In this document: in pieces, positions 1 to 5,590 of the stretch
Layout: every line of letters begins with the position of its first letter
Position numbering within the stretch: the stretch's first letter is position 1
From: Smithellaceae bacterium
GTDB lineage: Bacteria; Desulfobacterota; Syntrophia; Syntrophales; Smithellaceae
NCBI GenBank assembly: GCA_028704195.1
Contig: JAQVLL010000113.1
Coordinates: 1-6,753 of the forward strand
DNA: 6,753 nucleotides
Direction of reading: 5' to 3'
Made by a program: the position numbers and the translations under genes
Notes under the pieces: model-generated
Told to the model about the DNA's origin: nothing
Database searches by the model: none
What the model saw: only the letters and a program-made list of their open reading frames with translations

Positions 1-1
1 A

Positions 2-319
2 ATGACCAAACTTGAAAGCTCTCTCGGATTTCTGGCCACAACAGGCTCTGCCAGTCCCTTCATCGGGCTATTCGGTACGGTTTGGGGAATTATGGAAACC
101 TTCAAAGCCATCGGCGCGCGCGGTTCGGCAACACTGGCCGTTGTAGCTCCCGGCATCTCGGAAGCACTCATTGCAACGGCGGCAGGTCTGGCTGCGGCCA
201 TCCCGGCCGTCATTTTCTACAATTACTTTTTGAACAAGTCCAAAACGATGGTACAGGAAATGGATAATTTTGCCGACGAATTTTTAAATATCGTCGAACG
301 CCATCTGATCAGTAAATAG
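2..319 (+). CDS. tolQ: TolQ, C-terminal part (proton channel subunit of Tol-Pal), 5' truncated by window
   Basis: Inner-membrane subunit that with TolR forms the proton-motive-force-driven motor energising TolA. The visible 105 residues contain the two conserved family segments. The first is the TM2 region, GLFGTVWGIM, preceded by TTGSASPFI. The second is the TM3 region, from GISEALIATAAG through AAIPAVIFYNYF. A charged cytoplasmic tail, DNFADEFLNIVERH, follows. A full TolQ is about 225-235 residues, so roughly the first half lies upstream of the window; the ATG at position 2 is an internal methionine, not a start. ExbB shares these motifs, but tolR, tolA, tolB and pal directly downstream settle the identity as TolQ. 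The stop is 21 bp before tolR, consistent with one operon. Confidence 0.95.
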   Translation: MTKLESSLGFLATTGSASPFIGLFGTVWGIMETFKAIGARGSATLAVVAPGISEALIATAAGLAAAIPAVIFYNYFLNKSKTMVQEMDNFADEFLNIVERHLISK

Positions 320-340
320 GATCGTTCAGGATATAATATC

Positions 341-763
341 ATGCGGTATGCACGCAGAAGAAATTCCGAAAATAAATCCATGGCGGACATCAACGTCACT
401 CCGCTCGTCGACGTCATGCTTGTGCTTCTCATCATTTTCATGGTGACGGCACCAATGCTTTCCATGGGAATCGATGTCAACCTGCCGCGCGTCAAGTCAA
501 AAACTATTGATCTCGCGGAAGAAAAACTGATTCTGAGCATTAACGAAAACAAAGAAATTTTTCTAAATAAAACACAGATGTCTCTGCAGGATCTCAACAC
601 AAAACTCGCCGCCATTTTTGAACAGCGGGTTGACCGCGAGATTTTCCTGCGAGCCGATAAAAATGTTTCTTATGGTTTTGTGGTTGAAGTCATGTCGGAA
701 ATACGCAAAGCAGGAGTTGACAAACTGGGCATGATTACAGAACCGCCTGAGGACATGAAATGA
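341..763 (+). CDS. tolR: TolR, ExbD/TolR-family motor subunit
   Basis: Single-pass inner-membrane protein of 140 residues, typical for TolR. It partners TolQ in the proton-driven motor. The N-terminus is basic and cytoplasmic (RYARRR), followed by the family signature MADINVTPLVDVMLVLLIIF. The single transmembrane helix spans about residues 22-42, and Asp24 sits where the proton-carrying aspartate lies in TolR/ExbD (Asp23 in E. coli TolR, from family knowledge). Residues 43-140 form the periplasmic domain, starting GIDVNLP and ending GVDKLGMITE. An AGGA at 328-331 lies about 9 bp before the ATG. The stop codon overlaps the tolA start (ATGA), indicating translational coupling. Confidence 0.96.
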   Translation: MRYARRRNSENKSMADINVTPLVDVMLVLLIIFMVTAPMLSMGIDVNLPRVKSKTIDLAEEKLILSINENKEIFLNKTQMSLQDLNTKLAAIFEQRVDREIFLRADKNVSYGFVVEVMSEIRKAGVDKLGMITEPPEDMK

Positions 764-1596
764 CATCCCGGATGCTCCATAAAAGCTCCTTCGGAAACAC
801 CGGCAGTCCCTACCAAATGTTTTTCGCTTCCCTGCTTCTTCACCTGATTGCGATTGCCGCCATCATCACCGTACCCGGGACATCAAAACAGCTGACCTTC
901 GGTGCCCCTTATTCCGTCGCGCTCGTGGGCCCCGAAGTTCTGCAACCACCACGGGGGACATCCATGCCAAAAGACCTTTTTCAGCCTCCCGCTCCGGAAC
1001 CTCCCGTCATTCTTAAGCGAAAGACGGAATCCCCTCCAGACGTCGGACTGATTAAAAAAAAAGACCCCGTGAAAGAAACGGTTAAGGATATCATTACAGA
1101 TAAAAGCAAAGATATCAGGCAGGCGGATCTCCAAAAAAAAATTGATGCCATCCGCCGGCAGGAACATTCTAAGGCGGCTGTTCAGAAGAAAATCGATGCC
1201 CTGCGGCGAAAAGAGCTTGCTAAAACCGGCGCCGGCGAAACGCCGGGAGTTCCTTACGGATCTGCAAGCGGTCGTATTGGTGCGGCATCGTCGTCTGCCA
1301 ATTCGTCTAAAATAGACGAGTATAGCCGTTTTGTCTGGGCCAAAATCAAAAAGAACTGGACATTGCCGCCGACGATGATGCCGAAAGACAACGTTGAAAC
1401 CATCGTCGAGGTAAGAATAGCACGGAGCGGAACACTGGAGTACATCGACTTTGAAAAACGCTCCGGCAATTCATACTTTGATGAATCCGCCATGCGCGCG
1501 GTTAAAAAATCCGCTCCCTTCCCTCCGCTTGCGGGATGGGTAAACGACACTTTCATCGACTTCGGCATCCGGTTTCACTCCGAGGACTTCCGCTGA
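760..1596 (+). CDS. tolA: TolA, transperiplasmic linker of Tol-Pal (TonB-type C-terminal domain)
   Basis: Protein of 278 residues, shorter than E. coli TolA (421). It is anchored by one N-terminal helix (about residues 20-38). Ser24 and His28 in FASLLLH reproduce the S-x3-H motif through which TolA and TonB contact the TolQ/ExbB motor. Residues 60-95 are proline-rich. Residues 97-155 are lysine-rich, probably helical, with a two-copy 17-residue repeat. A Gly/Ser linker (157-183) leads to a TonB/TolA C-terminal domain (about 184-272) containing YSRFVWAKIKKNW, VEVRIARSGTLEYIDF, SGNSYFDESAMRAVKKSAPFPPL and FGIRF. Start: AGGA at 750-753 is 6 bp upstream of an ATG overlapping the tolR stop. By sequence alone it could be called a TonB-like protein; position between tolR and tolB makes TolA the better name. 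Two A9 tracts in the linker are noted under findings. Confidence 0.93.
   Translation: MTSRMLHKSSFGNTGSPYQMFFASLLLHLIAIAAIITVPGTSKQLTFGAPYSVALVGPEVLQPPRGTSMPKDLFQPPAPEPPVILKRKTESPPDVGLIKKKDPVKETVKDIITDKSKDIRQADLQKKIDAIRRQEHSKAAVQKKIDALRRKELAKTGAGETPGVPYGSASGRIGAASSSANSSKIDEYSRFVWAKIKKNWTLPPTMMPKDNVETIVEVRIARSGTLEYIDFEKRSGNSYFDESAMRAVKKSAPFPPLAGWVNDTFIDFGIRFHSEDFR
1132..1233 (+). repeat. Two-copy 51-bp tandem repeat in the tolA linker
   Basis: Two adjacent 51-bp units (1132-1182 and 1183-1233) encode residues 125-141 and 142-158 of TolA. Both begin QKKIDA[I/L]RR, followed by a basic/polar tail (QEHSKAAV versus KELAKTGA). The nucleotide copies have diverged (for example caaaaaaaa versus cagaagaaa), so the duplication is old or kept at protein level. 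It probably extends the helical rod spanning the periplasm. Confidence 0.7.
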
Positions 1597-1619
1597 ACAA
1601 ATTCAATGATGGATGATGA

Positions 1620-2945
1620 ATGCTTATGGACAGAAACTATCTTTTAAAAATACTGATCCTTCTTGCTTTCCTTACAATCTACGGCACACACAGTGCCGCG
1701 GTCGCCAAAGTCTATATTGATATTGACGCACCCGGTTTTCAACAATTCCCCATCGCGATTTGTGATTTTCAAAATAAAAATACGGGGGCATCCGCACCTT
1801 CGGGCTTCAATGCCGTCATTGCCGATGACGTCAAAAACTATCTTGACATGACGGGGATTTTTAAAATCCTGGACAAAAAAAGCTTTTTAGAAGGCGTTGA
1901 ACCCGGATATCCCGAAAAGATCCGTTTCCCGGAGTGGACAGCCATTGGTGCGGATTTTCTGGTTCGAGGCGACCTGACCGTTCAGGGAAAAGACACGGTT
2001 GCCGAGAGCCGCCTGTATGATGTAGCACGGGGTCAAATGCTTTTTAATAAAAGATATTCGAATTCAAGCGGCGACACAAAATCCATTGCACTTGCCATTG
2101 CCCGCGATATCCTGATGGCGCTGACCGGCGACGCAGGAGACTTTGATACGAAAATTGCTTTTATCATTAAACGAAAATCCGGCTCCGATATTTACTCGAT
2201 GAATTACGACGCATCCGGCATGAGCAGTCTGACAGGTCATCAGAGCATTGTCACTTCGCCGCGCTGGTCACCGGACGGTCAATATCTGGCTTTTACATCA
2301 TACAAGAAGGGACGGCCACAGGTTTATCTGCGTAATTTGAAAAGTGGAAGCGAAAGGACCGTTGCTTCTTTCGAAGGACTGAATTTATGCGGTTCCTTCT
2401 CACCGGACAGCAAAAAACTACTGCTGACGCTGAGCAAAGACGGCAACGAAGATATTTACGTCCTGAATATTCACACCATGCAGCTCAAACGCCTGACCCG
2501 CAGCTATTCCATTGACGTTTCTCCGGCCTGGTCGCCTGATGGACAAAAAATCGCGTTTGTATCGAACCGCTCCGGATCACCGCAAATCTTTGTCATGGAT
2601 GCAAATGGTGGCGGCGCGAGAAGAATCACGTTTCACGGCAAATACAACACATCGCCATCCTGGTCTCCCCGTGGCGGCAAAATAGCGTATGAGGGTCTTG
2701 TTGGCGGCAGATATCAGATATTCACTGTTGATGAAAGTGGCGGCAATTTGATGCAGATGACCTTTGACAACGCGGACAATGAATATCCGTCGTGGTCTCC
2801 TTCCGGAAGACAAATTGTTTTCAGTTCCCGTCAGGGTGGCAGAAGCCGCATCTGCATCATGAATTCCAACGGCATGAAAACACGGGTTCTTATCGAGAAC
2901 GCAAATCATCTGGTCATGCCATCCTGGTCTCCCTTATTAAAATGA
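1620..2945 (+). CDS. tolB: TolB, periplasmic beta-propeller of the Tol-Pal system
   Basis: Periplasmic protein of 441 residues (E. coli about 430) that binds Pal and TolA and cycles between them. A signal peptide covers about residues 1-29: basic start, hydrophobic ILILLAFLTI, and cleavage after AVA before KVYIDI. The N-terminal TolB domain (about 30-170) includes FPIAICDFQN, GADFLVRGDL and SRLYDVARGQMLF. The six-bladed propeller (about 177-441) carries PD40 motifs such as SPRWSPDG, SPAWSPDG and YPSWSPSG at an exact 44-residue spacing. The final MPSWSP strand would close the ring with the first strand, IAFIIKRKSGSDIYSM. Start: GGA at 1611-1613 is 6 bp before ATG 1620; a second in-frame ATG at 1626 is possible. 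It lies 23 bp after tolA, so probably co-transcribed. Confidence 0.96.
   Translation: MLMDRNYLLKILILLAFLTIYGTHSAAVAKVYIDIDAPGFQQFPIAICDFQNKNTGASAPSGFNAVIADDVKNYLDMTGIFKILDKKSFLEGVEPGYPEKIRFPEWTAIGADFLVRGDLTVQGKDTVAESRLYDVARGQMLFNKRYSNSSGDTKSIALAIARDILMALTGDAGDFDTKIAFIIKRKSGSDIYSMNYDASGMSSLTGHQSIVTSPRWSPDGQYLAFTSYKKGRPQVYLRNLKSGSERTVASFEGLNLCGSFSPDSKKLLLTLSKDGNEDIYVLNIHTMQLKRLTRSYSIDVSPAWSPDGQKIAFVSNRSGSPQIFVMDANGGGARRITFHGKYNTSPSWSPRGGKIAYEGLVGGRYQIFTVDESGGNLMQMTFDNADNEYPSWSPSGRQIVFSSRQGGRSRICIMNSNGMKTRVLIENANHLVMPSWSPLLK
2256..2942 (+). repeat. TolB propeller-blade repeats, 132-bp coding period
   Basis: Starting at residue 213 of TolB, the W-S-P-D-G type motif recurs at residues 213, 257, 301, 345, 389 and 433, exactly 44 codons apart. 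The second copy is degenerate (CGSFSPDS, Phe for Trp). The sixth is only the opening strand, as expected for a closed propeller. Conservation is at protein level; the DNA units are well diverged. Confidence 0.8.
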
Positions 2946-3092
2946 TTTTTTATGAGGGTTGTAATTTTTCAATCTTTGCCGTATAGAAAGCAACATGTTT
3001 ATTCTGAAACTTGAAATGGATGCTAAAAATCAGATTTGTGTGTCATCTTACTGAAAACACCTCTTATTTCATTTAGTTGTATGTTATTTTTA

Positions 3093-3123
3093 TTGACGCA
3101 GGTCGGTAAGATATGTTTAAAAT
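3093..3123 (+). promoter_or_regulatory. Candidate sigma-70-type promoter for pal
   Basis: The 224-bp gap between tolB and pal is AT-rich and has no gene or terminator-like hairpin that I can see. Within it TTGACG (3093-3098, 5 of 6 to the -35 consensus) is followed by TAAAAT (3118-3123, 5 of 6 to the -10) at a long 19-bp spacer. TTTAAA (3116-3121) at 17 bp is a weaker alternative. Transcription would begin near 3130, leaving a leader of about 40 nt with the pal ribosome binding site. The gap size supports a separate start; the promoter boxes are inference. Confidence 0.4.
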
Positions 3124-3169
3124 AATAAACGTTAAGCTACTTTTTCTCAAATCGTGAAAGGAGAGGATC

Positions 3170-3682
3170 ATGAAAAAATATCTAACACTTATCGGGGTAT
3201 TCCTTGTTTTCGCATTTTGTTTAACCACATTCAGCGGTTGTGCGGATAAATCAGCGGTTGTACGGGATGATGCAGCCGCGGAAGACGAAGCTGCACGCAG
3301 GGCACGAGAACAGGCAGAACGGGAAGCTGCCATGAGAGCAAGAGACGCGGCTCTTTTAACTCCCCAAAATATTTATTACGACTATGATCAATCCAACATT
3401 CGTCCGGACGCACGTGACACACTCAAACACAATGCGACAATCTTTACCCACAAGCGTGGAAACATCATCATTGAAGGGCACTGTGATGAAAGGGGCACCG
3501 CAGAATATAACATGGCTCTCGGACAGAGACGCGCTCAGGAAGCCAAACGATACCTGATCAATCTCGGCATCAACGCCTCGCGCATGCAAGCCATCAGTTA
3601 TGGCGAAGAAAATCCTCTGGATCCCCGAAGCACGGAAGAGGCCTGGGCTAAAAACAGACGTGCGGAATTCCATTTAAAATAG
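3170..3682 (+). CDS. pal: Pal, peptidoglycan-associated outer-membrane lipoprotein
   Basis: Outer-membrane lipoprotein of 170 residues that binds peptidoglycan and TolB. The lipoprotein signal has lipobox FSGC with acylated Cys24; Ala25 at position +2 is not an inner-membrane retention signal, so outer-membrane sorting is expected. Residues 33-62 are an Ala/Arg/Glu-rich, probably helical tether. The OmpA-like domain (about 66-170) begins with IYYDYDQSNIRPDA, then carries EGHCDERGTAEYNMALGQRRA and ends with AKNRRAEFHL. By analogy with OmpA-family structures, Asp106 and Arg121 are the likely diaminopimelate-binding pair. The start is secure: AAAGGAG (3157-3163) lies 6 bp upstream, the strongest ribosome binding site in the window, fitting an abundant protein. 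Confidence 0.97.
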   Translation: MKKYLTLIGVFLVFAFCLTTFSGCADKSAVVRDDAAAEDEAARRAREQAEREAAMRARDAALLTPQNIYYDYDQSNIRPDARDTLKHNATIFTHKRGNIIIEGHCDERGTAEYNMALGQRRAQEAKRYLINLGINASRMQAISYGEENPLDPRSTEEAWAKNRRAEFHLK

Positions 3683-3700
3683 TAATGAATTGATCAACCA

Positions 3701-3721
3701 CCTCGCAGCAAGCTGTCGAGG
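3701..3721. repeat. Small hairpin downstream of pal
   Basis: CCTCG (3701-3705) pairs with CGAGG (3717-3721). CAG/CTG extends the stem around a CAAG loop, with one unpaired T at 3716. It starts 19 bp after the pal stop. No T-run follows, so it is not a standard intrinsic terminator. It could protect the pal transcript 3' end or be half of a dispersed palindromic element together with the hairpin at 3773-3788. Confidence 0.55.
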
Positions 3722-3766
3722 CATGAAATGAACGTTATGATATCGAAGTAATATACGGAGAATTAA

Positions 3767-3788
3767 CGCTCGTCCCGCGTGAGCGGGA
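3767..3788. repeat. Hairpin with GNRA-type loop just upstream of the cpoB ribosome binding site
   Basis: TCCCGC (3773-3778) and GCGGGA (3783-3788) form a perfect 6-bp stem around GTGA, a GNRA-type tetraloop. A competing pairing exists: CGCTC (3767-3771) with GAGCG (3781-3785). The two cannot form together. The stem ends 2 bp before the AAAGGA ribosome binding site, so it could affect ribosome loading. No T-run follows, arguing against a terminator. Confidence 0.55.
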
Positions 3789-3790
3789 TT

Positions 3791-3796
3791 AAAGGA
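3791..3796 (+). promoter_or_regulatory. Ribosome binding site deciding the GTG start of cpoB
   Basis: AAAGGA lies 7 bp before GTG 3804. The reading from this GTG begins at once with a basic lipoprotein signal (MKRYLYLLF), so the non-ATG start is well supported. Confidence 0.75.
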
Positions 3797-3803
3797 TAAA
3801 GCC

Positions 3804-4613
3804 GTGAAACGTTATTTATATCTTTTATTCACAGTTATGGTGGTGTTGATCACATCCTGTGCTACGTCCTCTGACCTGAAAAATGTCCGTACAGAATTAA
3901 ATCGGGATGTGGAGGACAAAATTGCCGCGTTGGATATCCGCATGCAAATGATGCAGGAAGAACAAAAGCAGGCCATTGAAACGATGCGAAAAGGGCAGGC
4001 CAACACCAGTGCAGACATGTCGGAGTTACGCGAGCAAATTCAGCAGTTGCGGGGATATGTTGAAACGCTGCAAAAGGGTTCTTTCCCGGATGCGAGGGGA
4101 GACAGTTCCTATCAGAAAAGGCTGGAGCAGCTTTCCCAGAAAATCAATTTCATCGAAAATTTTCTGGAAATCAGCAAGAAAGACTCATACAGCGATATGG
4201 ATGGTTCAGTTTTGCCACAGGATCCTTCCTCCGACAAACAGAGCAAAGCTTCACAGTATGCGGCAGCTTATCAGCTGTTTAAAAACGGCCATTACACAAA
4301 AGCCCGGGAGGCCTTTCAAGGCTTTCTTGCCGCTTATCCCACGGGCGAGTATTCTGATAACGCGCAGTTCTGGATTGGTGAATGTTTTTTCAATGAAAAG
4401 CAATACGAAAAAGCCATTCTGGAATATGACAATGTGACCAAGAAATTCCCCAGCAGCAACAAAGTGCCTCATGCCCTTTTAAAGCAAGGCTTCTCCTTTT
4501 TAAGCCTGGGCGACAAGGCAAGCGCGCGTCTGCTTTTACAGCAGATCATAAAAGACTATCCCAACACCAAGCAGGCAAAGGCCGCGCGTGCCAAACTTCA
4601 GCAAATCAAGTAG
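3804..4613 (+). CDS. cpoB: CpoB (YbgF), Tol-Pal accessory coiled-coil/TPR protein, here a lipoprotein
   Basis: Periplasm-facing protein of 269 residues. In E. coli, CpoB coordinates outer-membrane constriction with septal wall synthesis. Here the signal ends in lipobox ITSC with Cys19, predicting a lipid anchor, whereas E. coli CpoB is soluble. A long coiled coil (about 24-125) with heptad-like hydrophobic spacing (LRTELNRDVEDKIAAL type, then MSELREQIQQLRGYVETLQ) corresponds to the trimerising N-terminal part. A low-complexity linker (127-149) follows. The C-terminal domain has three TPR-like units at about 150-183, 187-220 and 224-257 (AAAYQLFKNGHYTKAREAF; AQFWIGECFFNEKQYEKAI; ALLKQGFSFLSLGDKASA). 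Start is GTG with a good ribosome binding site. It lies 121 bp after pal and is the last gene before a strong terminator. Family and position together make the call firm. Confidence 0.93.
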   Translation: MKRYLYLLFTVMVVLITSCATSSDLKNVRTELNRDVEDKIAALDIRMQMMQEEQKQAIETMRKGQANTSADMSELREQIQQLRGYVETLQKGSFPDARGDSSYQKRLEQLSQKINFIENFLEISKKDSYSDMDGSVLPQDPSSDKQSKASQYAAAYQLFKNGHYTKAREAFQGFLAAYPTGEYSDNAQFWIGECFFNEKQYEKAILEYDNVTKKFPSSNKVPHALLKQGFSFLSLGDKASARLLLQQIIKDYPNTKQAKAARAKLQQIK

Positions 4614-4628
4614 TCTGTCCGATTGCCG

Positions 4629-4676
4629 GACACAAGCAAGGGGGCCTCACATCCAGCCCCCTTGCTTGTGTCTTTT
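4629..4676 (+). terminator. Intrinsic terminator ending the tol-pal cluster
   Basis: A perfect 17-bp inverted repeat pairs 4629-4645 (GACACAAGCAAGGGGGC) with 4656-4672, around a 10-nt loop. TTTT (4673-4676) follows. It starts 16 bp after the cpoB stop. On the opposite strand no T-run follows the stem, so it is a clear terminator only for the + strand genes. Confidence 0.88.
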
Positions 4677-4699
4677 CCCGATAGCGCTATACGGGGAAA
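4673..4699. repeat. Second palindrome between the convergent genes
   Basis: TTTTCCCG (4673-4680) pairs with CGGGGAAA (4692-4699), with one G-T wobble, around the self-complementary ATAGCGCTAT (4681-4690). Its left arm is the T-run of the preceding terminator. In the - direction it is followed by AAAA rather than T, so it is not a textbook terminator for the LolB-like gene. I see no gene in 4614-4765. Confidence 0.5.
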
Positions 4700-4765
4700 C
4701 ATGCCGCCATTTACCAATCCATTCCGGTCGGCAAACCAGATCCGAAAGAGTATCTGCATGCATCA

Positions 4766-5545
4766 CTATTCATCTAAACTGATTTGTTGAATACCTGCAG
4801 GAACGGGAAGTTCAAAAATGTTATAATCTATTGATTTGACTACTTTCAGATCCGTATATTTAACAGAAATTCTTGTCACATGGTCTGTCCGAATAACCGT
4901 TATCTTTCCGGCCGGACCGCTTTCTGCTGCGTAATCCTCATACCTTACCTGCAATATTTCCCTGCCATCCGGGCCATGGCGGATCAGCTTTTCCACTCTT
5001 CCGTTTCTATCAAGCCAGAGTGTTTGAGAAAAGCCCGAGGAGCTTTTTAGATCCAATCTCGTCAAGCCATCCTCCTGATCACTTGCCCGGGCCGAATCCT
5101 TCCCGAAAGCGGTGGGAAAACCGCAGGAAAGAATCATTACGATATCCTCAATATTGAACCCCCATGGTAAAAAACGAGCCAGGTTTTCAGCAGATGGCTT
5201 CCCTGTATAAAATTCCTCCCTCGACGGAATAAATATTTGCAGATGATCCGGTGTGGCCGATAGATATAAATCGGATGTCCCGATCACCGGCAGTATCTCC
5301 AGGCGAAGATAGGAGGGTTTCTGCACAATCAATGCAGCCCGAACCGGATAATGTCCCTGCTCTGTCTTCAGGTCAATTTCCGCCGTAGCCACAATCCTGT
5401 CTGTTTCCTGAAGGACCGGGGCCACGATGGCTAAAGATTTTTCAGGTGGCCCAAAAGGCAAAGAAACACGCTTCCCGGCAGCACATCCGTAGACGAGAAT
5501 TAACAGGATAAACAACAGTATGACACGTGTGCGGGAAAAACACAT
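4766..5545 (-). CDS. LolB-like outer-membrane lipoprotein (DUF4292-type)
   Basis: Predicted lipoprotein of 259 residues. The signal MCFSRTRVILLFILLILVYGC has a basic n-region, a hydrophobic core and lipobox VYGC with Cys21; Ala22 at +2 allows outer-membrane sorting. The mature part looks like the LoL A/B fold: ATAEIDLKTEQGHYPVRAAL, then KPSYLRLEILPVIG, alternating strands LYLSATPDHLQIFI, FYTG, and a C-terminal VRYEDY and IRTDHVTRISVKYTDLKV. This resembles DUF4292/LolB-like proteins; I recognise the pattern but could not run a profile. LolB receives lipoproteins from LolA and inserts them in the outer membrane. Start: the frame opens at TTG 5575, 15 bp after the TPR gene stop, but ATG 5545 gives a better signal peptide. 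Neither has a strong ribosome binding site, and coupling to the TPR gene is likely. Confidence 0.75.
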   Translation of the reverse strand: MCFSRTRVILLFILLILVYGCAAGKRVSLPFGPPEKSLAIVAPVLQETDRIVATAEIDLKTEQGHYPVRAALIVQKPSYLRLEILPVIGTSDLYLSATPDHLQIFIPSREEFYTGKPSAENLARFLPWGFNIEDIVMILSCGFPTAFGKDSARASDQEDGLTRLDLKSSSGFSQTLWLDRNGRVEKLIRHGPDGREILQVRYEDYAAESGPAGKITVIRTDHVTRISVKYTDLKVVKSIDYNIFELPVPAGIQQISLDE

Positions 5546-5590
5546 CTTAAAAACACTTTCAGGGGAGATGATCAAGATCCTGGGAATCCC

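Noticed and set aside
2..319. Reading the first gene as complete from the ATG at position 2
   Set aside because: 105 residues is less than half a TolQ, and the sequence begins just before TM2, so this is truncation by the window.
3081..3125. A 14-codon open frame (MLFLLTQVGKICLK) in the tolB-pal gap
   Set aside because: It has no ribosome binding site, overlaps the candidate promoter and resembles nothing known.
3560..3600. Cys105 in the Pal signature GHCDERGT as a possible odd residue
   Set aside because: Cys at this position is, to my knowledge, common in Pal proteins of deltaproteobacteria, so it is not unusual.
3231..3673. Long - strand frames opposite pal
   Set aside because: They are antisense shadows of a clearly identified gene, with no start signal or recognisable domain.
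3976..4437. 153-codon + strand frame inside cpoB
   Set aside because: It lies wholly within cpoB in another frame; its composition is Arg/Ser/Lys-biased and without domain pattern.
4756..4763. TGCATGCA palindrome near the end of the LolB-like gene
   Set aside because: An 8-bp palindrome is expected by chance at this scale and has no supporting context.
4588..4782. 64-codon + strand frame across the end of cpoB
   Set aside because: It runs through the terminator hairpin and has no ribosome binding site or recognisable protein pattern.
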